Assembly: GCA_016722285.1 (NCBI GenBank) | Contig: JADKGI010000007.1 | Span: 1 to 64,000, forward strand | DNA from: Saprospiraceae bacterium | GTDB lineage: Bacteria; Bacteroidota; Bacteroidia; Chitinophagales; Saprospiraceae | Length of the DNA: 64,000 bases | Direction of reading: 5' to 3' | In this document: in pieces, positions 12,101-23,900 of the stretch | How the letters are laid out: each line of letters opens with the position of its first letter | Numbering within the stretch: position 1 is the first letter of the stretch | Notes under the pieces: generated by a model | Told to the model about the DNA's origin: nothing | The model's database searches: none | The model's input: only the letters and a program-made list of their open reading frames with translations | Made by a program: the position numbers and the translations under genes

Positions 12101-15100
12101 GCCGGTGGAATGCCCAAACAAAAATAGAAGGTGGCAGACGATGAGTAAGGACTATTATTTATCAGAACTGAATTACCTTGTGACACCTTAAAGAATCCTG
12201 GTGATAGTATCCCGTCGCCATAAGTATCTGTGATATTAAACGAGTAACAGCCTTCATACAAACAATACGAATGTGTGTTTAGAGAGTAGTTTATAGAGTA
12301 ACTTCCATTACTCGCAACAATAACTCCTGCTGAATTTTTAATATTCCATGAAATTTCAGAAGGATACTGATCAGTTTTGATTTCGACGATTGTATTTAAA
12401 CAACTTCCACAAGGGGGACAAGAGCCTCCACAATCCACTCCTGTCTCATTCCCATTTTTGATTCCATCCGTACAAGAGCACATATATGTAATTTGACTAT
12501 TTGGATTATTAATTGAAGTTGATATATTATACACAGAACTAGTGCTTGTACAATTTGCTTCATAGGCCCTAAAATAGTATATTGTATTACATAAGAGGCC
12601 AGTTATCATTACACTATTATTTACTCCGTTATAAATACATTGCTGACCTGAATTTGAGTAAATTGAATTTGAAAGCGGTTCAGTTCCATTAACGGGTGGG
12701 GTGAAACTGTTAGTCGTATTGATATATATTACACTCCTGCTGATATTTGTATTAACGATTGTCCAATTTGCTGTCATGGTATTGGTTCCAATATCTGAAA
12801 ATGAAATATTACTTATTTGAATGGTGGGTTCTATACAAGCAGAATTAGTTGTAAACGGAAATGATGTTGCATATCCTGAGGTTGAATTATTACAATTTGT
12901 AAAAGCATAGACTCTGAGGTAATAAGTAATCCCAGGAGCAAGGGCAGAAGTTGATACTGATGTAGAACTTGTGCTGTTTTGAGCAACTCCATTTCCATAA
13001 GTAACAGTTGGGCTTGTACCAACAACCCAATAGTAAGTAATTGAAGGACTACCTGCAGGCGAACCGGATTGCCAAGATAAAATAGCTGAAATATTTCCGG
13101 TCACCAAAGAACTGAGATTGCTTGGAATACCAGGGGTGAAGCATGGATTATTAGTAGTAAATGCAGCAGACGTTGAATAAACAGAGCTTGAGTTATTACA
13201 ATTTGTAAAAGCATAAACTCTGAGGTAATAGGTAATTCCAGGTGAAAGAGCCGAAGTTGAAACTGATGTAGAGGTAGTATTGTTTTGAGCAACTCCATTA
13301 CCATAAGTAACTGATGGACTTGTACCAACAACCCAATAATAAGTTACTGTAGGACTACCTGGAGGTGAACCTGCAGTCCATGATAAATTTGCTGTAGTTT
13401 GTCCAGTAACAGAAGCATTGACATTGATAGGATTACCTGGTATAATACAGACTGTATTAGTTGTAAATGCTGCGGATGTGGCATAACCAGAAATTGAATT
13501 ATTACAGTTTGTTAAAGCATACCCTTAGGAAGTAGGATGTCCCTGCTGAAAGCAAAGATGAACTGGCTGAAGTTGAATTAGTGCTTCCCTGATCCACACC
13601 GTTTCCGTAAGTGACATTGGGGCTAGTACCGACAACCCAATAATACGTCACTGTTGGACTTCCTGATGGATTTCCTGCTGACCAAGAAGGTTTGCTGAGT
13701 TTTGCCCTGTTACTGATGCATTCACATTTACAGGTGTACCTGGTATAATGCAGTCTGTATTAGTTGTAAATGATGCTGATGTGGCATATCCTGAACTTGA
13801 GTTATTGCAGTTTGTTATTGCATAAACTCTTAGGTAGTATGTGATTCCTGCTGAAAGCAATGATGTGCTAGCCATTGTTAAAGATGTGCTTCCCTCATCC
13901 ACTCCATTTCCATAAGTAACATCTGAACTAGTCCCAATAACCCAGAAATATGTAATTGCAGGGCTTCCTGGTGGATTTCCAGGTGCCCAGGATAAATTCG
14001 CTGTAGTTTGACCTGTAACGAAAGAGTTAATACTGACCGGATTTCCTGGAGTGGTGCAGGAAGTATTAGTTGTAAATGATACCGATGTTGTATATCCGGA
14101 GCTTGAGTTATTGCAGTTTGTAGTGGCGAAAACTCCCAAGTAATAAGTCGTTCCAGCTGAAAGCAATGATGTACTAGCAGTTGTTAACGTGGTGCTACCC
14201 TGATCTACTCCATTTCCATATGTAACATTTGGGTTTGTGCCGATAACCCAATAATATGTTACCAATTGGCTTCCAATTGGCGTTCCTGATTCCCAGGTTA
14301 AATATGCTGAAGTTTGCTCTGTTTCAAAGCACTGACATTATTAGGGCTTGCAGGCGTCGAGCAATCAGAGTGTGCACAAATTGGAAAATTTCCTGACATA
14401 CCGTAACCACTGCCGAAATGCCAAACTCTAATATAATATAATGATCCTATTGAAAGACCATCTAATGTTAAAGTTTCTACTCCATTCAACCCGGTATTGT
14501 TTACACATCCATTTGATACAGGGATCATTAAATCGCTGCATGGGCCATTTAATACTTCAAATACGGCATCATAGCCGGACAAAGATTCAACAGTAATTGT
14601 AGCTGTCGATGTATTAGGTATAAAAGAGAAAAAGACATCATCATCCTGGTCTCCAACACAGGAAATAAAATCAGATTTCGTTGCACCGCAACTCGAATAT
14701 GTTACAGGACTACAATCTGAATTGAATGGTAGGAATTTGGCAGTGATACATTCGTCATTTGACTGACCATCATTTAAAATAACATCTATGCTTCCACATT
14801 CTGGAGACCAACAATTATTATTTGTATTTAATGCTCTTAAATAAAATCTTCCACTTGTCATAGCAGTATATGTCGAACTTGAATTGGTGTTCAATGTTCC
14901 GCATGAATTATTCTGCCAATACCATTGTACTCCTCCTGGGGGTACTCCATCCCAAGTTATCGTTGAATTTCCGCATTGCTGGCTGGTATTAATTGGATTT
15001 GATGGGCTAAACGGGCTTTCCTTTACAGTTATAGTAACTACAGAACAAGGCATAAATCCAGTTGCACAATTCCCTCCTTCCGGTTTAACAACATATGTTG

Positions 15101-18100
15101 TGCTTATATTTGGAGATACGATTATTGAATTGCCAGTCCCTGCAATTTGACCAGAATTACACTGATTGCTACGCCAGGTCATTATAGCCCCTGTACCAGT
15201 ATAGCCGCCCTGAGCTGTTAGGGTCACACTTTCACCCTGACAAATAGAAATTGATGATGTTTGAATACCGGTGGTTGGTGAAGAATATGTACAAGCTTGA
15301 AGACTTGCAATATTTGTATAGTCTGAACAATTGGAGCCGCAGCATGCCCTTACTCTATAAAAATATGTACTACCTCCATTTACTGTGGCATCATTATATC
15401 CAAAGGTCTGACCCGATGTACCAATTGGTACAAAAGGACCGGTACTTGATAGGGAACGTTCTATTTCAAAAATTTGTAACTCCGGAATTATTTCCAAACC
15501 AAGTCAAGTGCAGTATATTGCTGCCATCTACATAACCGGATAATGTATTAGGAGTGGCTGGCGGTACGCTGCATGGAGCAATACTTCCAACTTGATTTAC
15601 TGTAAATACCTTACCCCCAACTGATATTGTACAAGATCTGGAAGTTGAATTTGGGTTTGCTCCTACATTAAATGTGATAAAGCCATTTCCAGACCCTGTT
15701 GGATTGGTTATATTTAGCATTCCATTACAATTGTCCGTAAAAGCATTCCAAGTGCAATCGTTTGATGTAAATACCCAGAATGAATATTCCCCACCTTGTG
15801 CTATTGCAGAAACACTATTACTATTTATTGTGTAACTACAAGTCGTAAAATTAGCCAGCAAATTTCTACTACTCTGCACATTAAAAGTATGGGTAGAAGT
15901 ATATGCTGCCTGGATGCCATTTTCAGTCCAATTCACAAACGTATATCCCGGATTACTTGTAGCAGAGATGGTGGCATTTAGCCTGAAGCATATTGGCCAC
16001 CCCTGATGTTGTGCCACCAGCTTAGGTGAAGATGAAGTTGAAATAAAATATGAAACATTTGATGTTGTCGCACTTTGACAATTGCTATTTTGTGAAAAGC
16101 AGGTTGAAGAATTTTTTGCCACCACAACGAACTTATAAGGTGTACCAGTTGACAAACCGGAAATGGCAAGAAAGTTAGTAGTAGTATTGCCATAAATCGT
16201 ACCAGTAGTCCAGGGGCATGATCCTGAACTGTAATATACATCATAACTTTGGGCACCAACATTATTCCAACTTAAATATGCCGATGTTGAAGATACGTTA
16301 GAAAGAGTTAAAAGCGGAATAGTGGGTGTAGTACAACCCGATGAAATATTAAAATATAAGGGACTTGCGAAACCACTAACACATGTAGTACCGCAATTAG
16401 TAACCGCTTTAATATTCCATCTATATTGACCATTGTTGCTTAAAATTCCTGCAGGTACTGTAGAATTAAGCCCTGATGTAGTACAATTTTCATCTACCAC
16501 CAACATATTTGTGGTCAAATCTCTGATATTAACTCCATAGTGTGTTGCCCCGGGGACAGCGTTCCAACTTAAAGTAGGGGTTGTAGTTGTTAGCGTTGTG
16601 CCCGGACCTGATGCAAGCCCGGGGGCTATTAATGTTGGAATTATACCGGTTATTGCACAGGATGTTGAAGTTATCCCACTTTGACAATTACTATTATCAG
16701 ATAAACACGTTTCAGAATTTTTAGCAACAATCATAAATTTATAAGTAAGACCTGCACTCAATCCTGTGACAGTTGCAAAGGTATTTGCTGTATTGGAATA
16801 AAAATTGCCAGCCGTCCATGGACATGACCCTGTACCATAATATACATTATAACTTGCCGCATTGACGTTATTCCAGCTCAGATATACAGATGTGGATGTA
16901 AAGTTTGATGGTGCATTTAATATAGGTGCATCAGGTCTAGTACAAGATGTTGATTGGCTTACCACACTAATCTTAAAGTTACCGCTTCCGGATCCTGAGT
17001 CATAATGATACACCCTGGCATATAAAGTTTGATTTATAGTAGATTGGTAGGTAATTAGATTAAGTACTCCTGAACTTCCCACCTGATCATCACATGCGAC
17101 ACTTACACCATTGCAGCCACCAGTTCGCAAGTCTAAAACACCATCAAATCCGGATTCATTTTGTAGCCTGACCACATAAGTTTGCCCTGCCGTGGCTGAA
17201 AACTTAAACCATACATCATCATCAGCATTTCCGTTTGGGATTCCATTGCAAGGGGAAATAGCGGCTATACTTTGAGTGGCACAATTAGTGTTGAAAGGCT
17301 GATAGTTTACAGAAGATGATGGAATTAAAGCGAAAGCACCTGTACATTCATTATTCATTGGCGCCGTACAGGTAGTCTGGCTAACCACACAGATCTGAAA
17401 GTCTGTGCCTGTTAGGCCAGTATTATTATAAACTCTGATCCAATAAGTATTTCCAATTGTTAATCCACTTAATGAAACTGTTTCAATACCTGATATTCCA
17501 TTGCTATTTGTACACGAAAGTTGATTATAGACTGAGCCACACAAAACATTGGAAAATACGTTGACAATAGCATCAAAATCTGGACCACTTTTTACGTTTA
17601 TTATCGCTGATGTTGCAGGTGCTTCAAACTTAAACCATACATCATTTGCTGAAGATGGAGAAAGACTGCACATTTGTAAACCTGTTGTAGGATTGGATGG
17701 AGATGATCCACATGTCGTTCCGTCAATATAATTACAATTTTCTGAAGGTGTGATTGTGAAAGCATTTGAGCATAAATCATATTTCGTTTTTGGATTACAA
17801 ACGTTTGCAGGTTCCCAAATAAATTGTAAATCATAACAATAATCACTAGTGAAACTACACGAATTTTTTGCAATAATTCTCAAATATACCGAATTAGGAC
17901 CTGACAAAGTGATAGAGACGTCTTCTTTAATCAAACCTGAATATTCGCTTTTCGCCAAGACAGTTGATCCAGTAGAATTGTACATTCTTATATCATAGTC
18001 ATAAATCAAATTAGAAAGATAAACTGTTATCCGGCCTGATGTGCCTATATCAACTCTATACCAATCAACATCGTTTTGGTAACCGATGTTTCCTTTTATT

Positions 18101-19271
18101 GTGTAATTAGAAACATTGTTTGATAAAGGTGAGTTAAAAACATTTGTAGCAGTATTGAGAGTATTGTTTGGTACTTCAAACTGATCTATGCATATGGAGT
18201 TAGTTTTTACTGATTTTCCTAAGTTTTTCCTATAGTCCCATTGGCCATAGCTGTTTGAATTCGAGCAACCTGATCATTTGTAAACATGTATTTGCAATAG
18301 TCATCTGTATATGACATATAATTCATTGTCATGTCATTTCCAGCACTAAGCAAGCATGTATTTTTTGTACCTGAAGGACACTTCCAATCATCATAACTTG
18401 TTAATGGTGTATCACAACAACGGTCTCCAAAATCATCGCAGTTTAAGATGCCAAAACAACCGCCTTCAAATGTATGTAGCAACCCTAAATAATGCCCAAT
18501 TTCATGTGTTGCTACCCTGCCATAATCATTTGAAGGTTGTAATGGAGAATACCCTGTAGGAACAGTTCCAATATTACCCCACATTCTTTGATTAATAACG
18601 ACACCTGAAGTAAATTCATTTTCAACATCACTAAAATTTAAGCTATTTTCTGGAAAAGTTGCATACCCTCCAATACCAGAACCATCAATAATTGCCAACC
18701 AAACATTTAAATATCTATCTGGATCCCAAATTGAAGCCTTTTTGATTGTGTTATCAAAATGGGCTTTTAATTGATCTTTATTTCCAAAGGAACTTGGATC
18801 AATCCAATTAGCTTTCTTTTTCCAATTAATTCGTTCAATACCAAGTTCAGGCAATAGATTACCATTGGTGTCATGTGAAGCTAAACAAAATTGAATACCT
18901 GTGTCATGAGCCAATGCTGAGAGAAATTCTTCGGGCACTTGAGAAATGTCACAATTTGTACCTGAAAAATCAGCATTTAACAAAGGAATCTGAGAATGTG
19001 CTTGGGCTAGTGAGATATTTTCATTTGCACCTATAGGATCTCCATCATGCAGTATATGAATGATAATTGGAATTTTGTAGTTAACAAGTGGTGATCTTTT
19101 ATCAGACTGAGTTCTTTTAAATTCTTGTACCTTTTCTGAAAACCATCTGTTCCATTCATCTGAAGGGGAGACAGTGCCACACGGATTAAAATCTGAAACA
19201 GGCTTCTGGGCTTGAGATATAAAATTACAAAAAAGTGTAAAGACTAAAACTGCAATGATTTTCTTTTTCAT
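9148..19271 (-). CDS. Giant M43-family (pappalysin/cytophagalysin-type) zinc metalloprotease-adhesin with T9SS tail
   Basis: The start is the ATG at 19271 with signal peptide MKKKIIAVLVFTLFCNFIS. Residues ~60-350 form an M43 peptidase: zinc motif HEIGHYLGLLH from residue 256 and a downstream Met-turn-like MNYMSY. A one-base loss in an A-run near 18220 makes the protease look like a separate 350-residue protein; the shifted frame continues without a gap. Then come PPC-like domains (~370-780, DVWFKF), FN3-like and Ig-like domains (~780-1660), five FN3-like units (~1660-2140), 21 Cys-rich 24-residue repeats alternating with five copies of a ~95-residue module (~2260-3280), and a T9SS type A tail (IIVPNPSDQ to YTQKLIKN). 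Reconstructed length is ~3,370 residues. Other breaks lie near 15480, 14315, 13690, 13520, 11720, 11645, 10870, 10730, 10670, 10530, 10310 and 9430. It is predicted to be secreted and surface-attached; its protein substrate is unknown. Confidence 0.8.
9720..12480 (-). repeat. Cys-rich 24-residue (72-bp) repeats interleaved with a ~95-residue module
   Basis: This lies within the M43 gene. Each short unit reads C-x-D-G-I-K-N-G, then x-E-T-G-x-D-C-G-G, then x-C-x-P-C. In translation order the blocks contain 1, 7, 5, 5 and 3 units, and each block is followed by the longer module (EIKTDQYP, SWxIKN, YCLPxGCYTF, GDGIxxPGYF). Two neighbouring composite units of ~0.66 kb, starting near 9960 and 10620, together with a third near 11290, are nearly identical at DNA level. 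This points to recent tandem duplication. Several units contain single-base losses in T-runs, for example around 10310 and 10530. Confidence 0.85.
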
Positions 19272-19803
19272 ATTTAAGCAATTAATTTAAATAATAAAAT
19301 TGATTAAAAAGCTCTGAATATAACATTAATTGAAACAAAAAGGAGAAATAAGCAAATTTGTGAATAAATAAGGATAATTCAGATGCTGCGAAGACTGATA
19401 AATTTCTCATAGTTAATAATTTACATATTGAAAATATTTTATTGTAACTGACTGTTTTTATCGAAATTATTTTCTATTCCTCACAGATTCTATCAATACT
19501 AAAATTAAGCTTACAAATTAATAATTATATTTTACCATAGTTAGCCTTTAATTACATATTATTTTGCATAATATTTTAAAATATAATGTAATATATTTTA
19601 AAGAGTCAAAATTTAAACATATAATTATGCTTTGAATTTTCTAAAAATATAGCAATATTAGATGATTTGGAATTCGTACATTGCTTTATAAGTAAAATAG
19701 TTATCAAAAGTGATCAATATCATATGTTCAATTCATTGTTGGATCTAAATTTGATTCACAATTGGAGGGTTTCCAAAGATTTTCTTTAGGAAGGCAAAAT
19801 TTT
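19272..19803. other. Divergent intergenic region, no gene seen
   Basis: This very AT-rich 530-bp region separates the minus-strand M43 gene from the plus-strand PorP/SprF gene, so it should hold both promoters. I could not assign boxes with confidence. Confidence 0.5.
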
Positions 19804-20953
19804 ATGTTGAAAAGAAGAACACCATTTTTTTACTTTTATGGGTTTTGTTTACTTTTGAGTCGTCCGCTCAGGATCCGGCCTATCAAAGTTTTGCGCAAAA
19901 CAGATTTTTTATTCAATCCATCACTTACAGGAAGTTATGGGGGCGGAGAGTTGGAAATTGCGTTCGAAGCTTCAGTGGAACAATGACGGTGGCAGTGGCT
20001 ACCGGACGCTCAGCCTGTTGTTTGAAGAAACCATGCCCTGTAGTATTATAGACATTGGTGCTAAAGTCAATTATAATGAAGAAGGGGCAGGCTTGTACCG
20101 TACTCTTGAAGCGGGATTTCTTTCTTCGGCCTTCTTGCCTTTTAGCCCAACACAGTTTAGTGACCATAATTTCAGATTGGGGGTTGATTTTTCCTGGGGT
20201 GTAAATTCTATTGATTTTTCACGACTGGTTTTTTCTGATCAATTAGACCCAAAGTATGGCAACATAAAACCCACATCTTTTATTACTCCAAATCAGGGGA
20301 AATCATCCTGGTACTTCAATCCGGGATTTGGTATATCACTCAGATCACTCTGGAATAAGAAAAGTGCCAAGGCTATTATGACTAATTTTGGTTTGGCGAT
20401 GTACAGATTTTACTCTTTGGAAGATGGGGAAATCAATCAATCTGTATCAATATTGGGATTAAAAAACAGCAATCCATATCGATTTTCCGGTTTTGCAGAA
20501 TCAGAGTTTGTCGTGTCATATTTTAACAAGAAGTTTATTTCTTTTCGTCCATCAGTTTTGTACCAGAGGCAGGGAAATATCAATTATATGGAAGCAGGAA
20601 TCAGGGGTGGATATTCCAAAACAGGAGGTATAGGCATTTATTACCACACTGCCCCAGGAAACAGCATTGGCCAAACCCCATGGATGACAATCTCAACAGA
20701 TTTTATGATACCCGTGAATAAAGGCAGAAAGCTTGAGATGAGTTTTGCCTATTCTGAAAACCTTGGCGGTCTTCAGAATTTCGTAGGTCCACAATTTGAA
20801 ATAGGAATCAGTTACCACCTATCCAGGAGTAGCATATGCAACATCATGGGTATGAAAGATGATGTCCCGTACAGTAATGAATATAAGTGTCCGATTATGG
20901 CTATCACCCCTGGTAAAAGAAAGATGTATGAAAACATTTGGTATAAGGATTAG
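19804..20953 (+). CDS. PorP/SprF family T9SS-associated outer-membrane protein
   Basis: The ATG at 19804 follows an AGGAAGG stretch. After a signal peptide, the mature start (QDPAYQSFAQNRFF, NPSLTGSYGG) is the hallmark N-terminus of PorP/SprF proteins. The body is rich in beta-barrel strands (GFGISLRSLW, PSVLYQRQGNINY, PQFEIGISYHL). The first 50 codons are split by breaks near 19855, 19910 and 19965; the rest is open. Reconstructed length is ~383 residues, normal for the family. In Flavobacterium, SprF is needed for export of the adhesin SprB and is encoded beside it. Here the 3' end overlaps the next gene, a CHU_C adhesin, by 26 bp, so the two are probably translated together and work as an export/anchor pair. 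Confidence 0.85.
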
Positions 20954-23900
20954 TGTAGTTTGTACTTTTTGTTTACTTTTTTTTGAAATATATAGCCAAA
21001 GTTGCGTTCCAACAGTTCAGCAGTGTAATGAAGCCCAATGTGGTGGAGTACAGATTGCCCTGGCGACGGATGATAATAATGTGTTTTGCCAGGGAAAAAA
21101 CGTTATTCTTCAAATTGATCAGGCGAAGACTTCCCCAATGGATAGTTTTTTTGTGTATTGGTGTGATGGTGTTTTAAGCAAATATAGTGGAAATGAATTT
21201 ACATTTTCTCATGTTTATGAAGTTCCAGAAAACTTAGTCTGCGCTAAGCCTTTTTCAGATTATTTTGTATTTGTTGTCGGCAAAAAAAAATGTAGTTTAG
21301 GACTTTCTTGCCGAACAATTGGTGTATCCTTAACACTTAATCACGAACCCCGGGCAAAATTCACCTATGCAAATTCTGTTTGTATCAACAAAAAAGTAGA
21401 TTTTACAAGCACATCATGCAATGTGGATGAGATGCTTACGGGGCCATATTTATGGACTTTTCATGACGGAACGATATCAACATTAAAAAACCCTAGTAAA
21501 ACATATCCTGCACCTGGGCAATATAATGTAAAGCTAAAAGTAAAAAACGGCTGCGGTGAGAATGAAATTACTCAATTGATAAATGTGGTTGATTTTCCGG
21601 ATGCTGTTGTAGATATTTCTGCTGAAGCTCAGGATAGTATTGTATGTGTTGGGGATACTATTACACTCATAAATAAAAGTAATAAGTGGAGCAACATATC
21701 CTGGATTTTTCCCGGATTAAACACAGTCTCAAAAAATGTACTGAATGACACCTTAATGTGGAAATTGGATCCAAGCATCAGGAAATTGGAAAAAATTTGG
21801 CCAATTGATACAATAAATTTACTTGATACCATTAAATTTATTGTGTTAAGCCCTAATCCGGCACTCCGATTCAGACTCGTATCTACCAATGTATGCGGTA
21901 CTGTCAATTGGAGTTGGAATCTTAAAGTTTTAGATGTTCCCAATGTCATTCTGAATCCGGCACCACAGTATTGTGAGAGAGCAGATTATATACCCAGTAT
22001 TACTTCATCTGTCGATACTATAGTCTATCAATGGTCGTTTCCGGGAGGTTTGCCATCCTCATATTCCGGAAAAAATCCCGGAATAATTAAATATGAACAA
22101 CCTGGCACCTATGAAGTCGCATTAGAAGTAATGGGTCTTTGTAAAACTATTACTCAGAAAACTAATGTGGTGGTTAATTCCAGGGCACCAGTAAAAATTA
22201 CAGATCCGATGAAATTGTTTTGTAAGAATGGAGGACCAGATACCCTGAAGGTAGATAGGGCAGGCGGTATTTGGTCTGGACCGGGTATTATAAATACTTC
22301 AAAAGGTGTATTCAATCCAGTAAACTTAAACCCGGGCAAATATGATATTACTTATACCATAGGCCCTGTAGGGTGTCAGTCTCTGGATAAGATTACGGTT
22401 GAAGTAGTTAATTCTATTGCAGTGACCGTCATGGATCAAACACTGTGCGAAAACAGCTTAAGTACACAACTGTCAGCGAATCCGACTGGTGGAATATGGT
22501 CTGGTCTTGCGGCTGTTTCTCCGACAGGTATATTTGATCCGTTCATTTCTAAAAAAGGTACCTTTAATGTTTTGTACACATATCGTGACATGAACCAATG
22601 TCTCAGTCAAAAAACTGCCAGGGTTATTGTAGAAGCAAAACCGATTCTAATTGCCAAAGACAGTGTATTGCTTTGTTCCGGTAACGGTACAGTAAACCTG
22701 CAACAATTATTGCAGGTGACAACCAGTCCTTCAGGGGGAAGCTTGAGTTATTTAATAGAAAACATTGACATAGGCCAAAACCTGGACATCTCTGTCTATA
22801 AAAACCAGGCTGTGCCTATAGAAGTAACCTATAAAAGGAATGAATGTACAGTCAAAGATACTTCCATAATAAGTTTTACTGATCCGCCGACTGTCAATAT
22901 AACAATGGATACCAGTATATGCATAAACGACACTATTTTTAAACTGGCATCAAATGTTAAAACAGGAACATGGTCAGGGCCGGGTGTAAATGTCAATACC
23001 GGAATTGTAAATTTATTGTTGGCCGGAAGCGGAATTAAATCTTATAAATATAATTATCTTCCTAATACCTCCTGCGCACAAGAGCGAACGGTGCAATTGA
23101 ACATTAAGGATCCAAAAATTGGTCTTAACGCCGGGACAGATACTTCTATATGTGAAAGAAACGGGGTTTTTAAGTTTACAAATTTTACACCTTCGGGCGG
23201 TCTTTGGTCTGGTATTGGAATTGATAGCATATCAGGGGCTGTAGATCTGATAAAATTGAAAAAAGATACATCCTATGTATTTACATACTATCTGAAAGAT
23301 GCCGCCATAGCTGGATGTCAGGCTTCGGATCAGTTAACTTTTATCGTGCACTCTCCTCCTCAACCAACATTTGAAATATCCGGGCTGTCATGCACCGGAG
23401 AAAATATCACCATAAAAAATAAAACTTCAGGTATCAATACAATAAGTTTTGATCTCGGGGACGGCACCACTTCTTCAAATGATTCATTGACCCATGCTTA
23501 CAAAAACAAAGGCATATATTCTGTCATTCTGGAGGCAAAAAATGCATTTGGCTGTAAAAATAATATTTCAAAACAGGTGAATGTCTCCACGAAAGCCAAT
23601 GCTGCTATATCAATATCCAATAAGGAAGGTTGTGCCCCTTTCGTCCTTGATATAAAGAACAACAGTTCTGGAGATGATATCTCTTTTCAATGGATCATAA
23701 ATGGTCAATCATATACTATTCCTGAAATTCCAAATATTACACTTGACAGTATTACGAAAGACAGCAATTTTATTATACAACTTTCGGTCTCAAATACATG
23801 TGGTACTGTGCTTACCCGTGATTCAGTGTTAGTACACCCATATCCGATTGTGAATTTTGGAATTAAAGAGCTACAAGGCTGCTCTCCATTTAATGTTATT

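Noticed and set aside
9720..12480. CRISPR-like regular repeats
   Set aside because: Units are 72 bp, coding, without unique spacers, and translate to Cys-rich protein repeats.
18200..18240. Programmed frameshift or phase-variable tract separating protease and stalk
   Set aside because: The tract is only five A residues, and identical single-base breaks occur at dozens of unrelated sites including xylA, so sequencing error is the simpler explanation.
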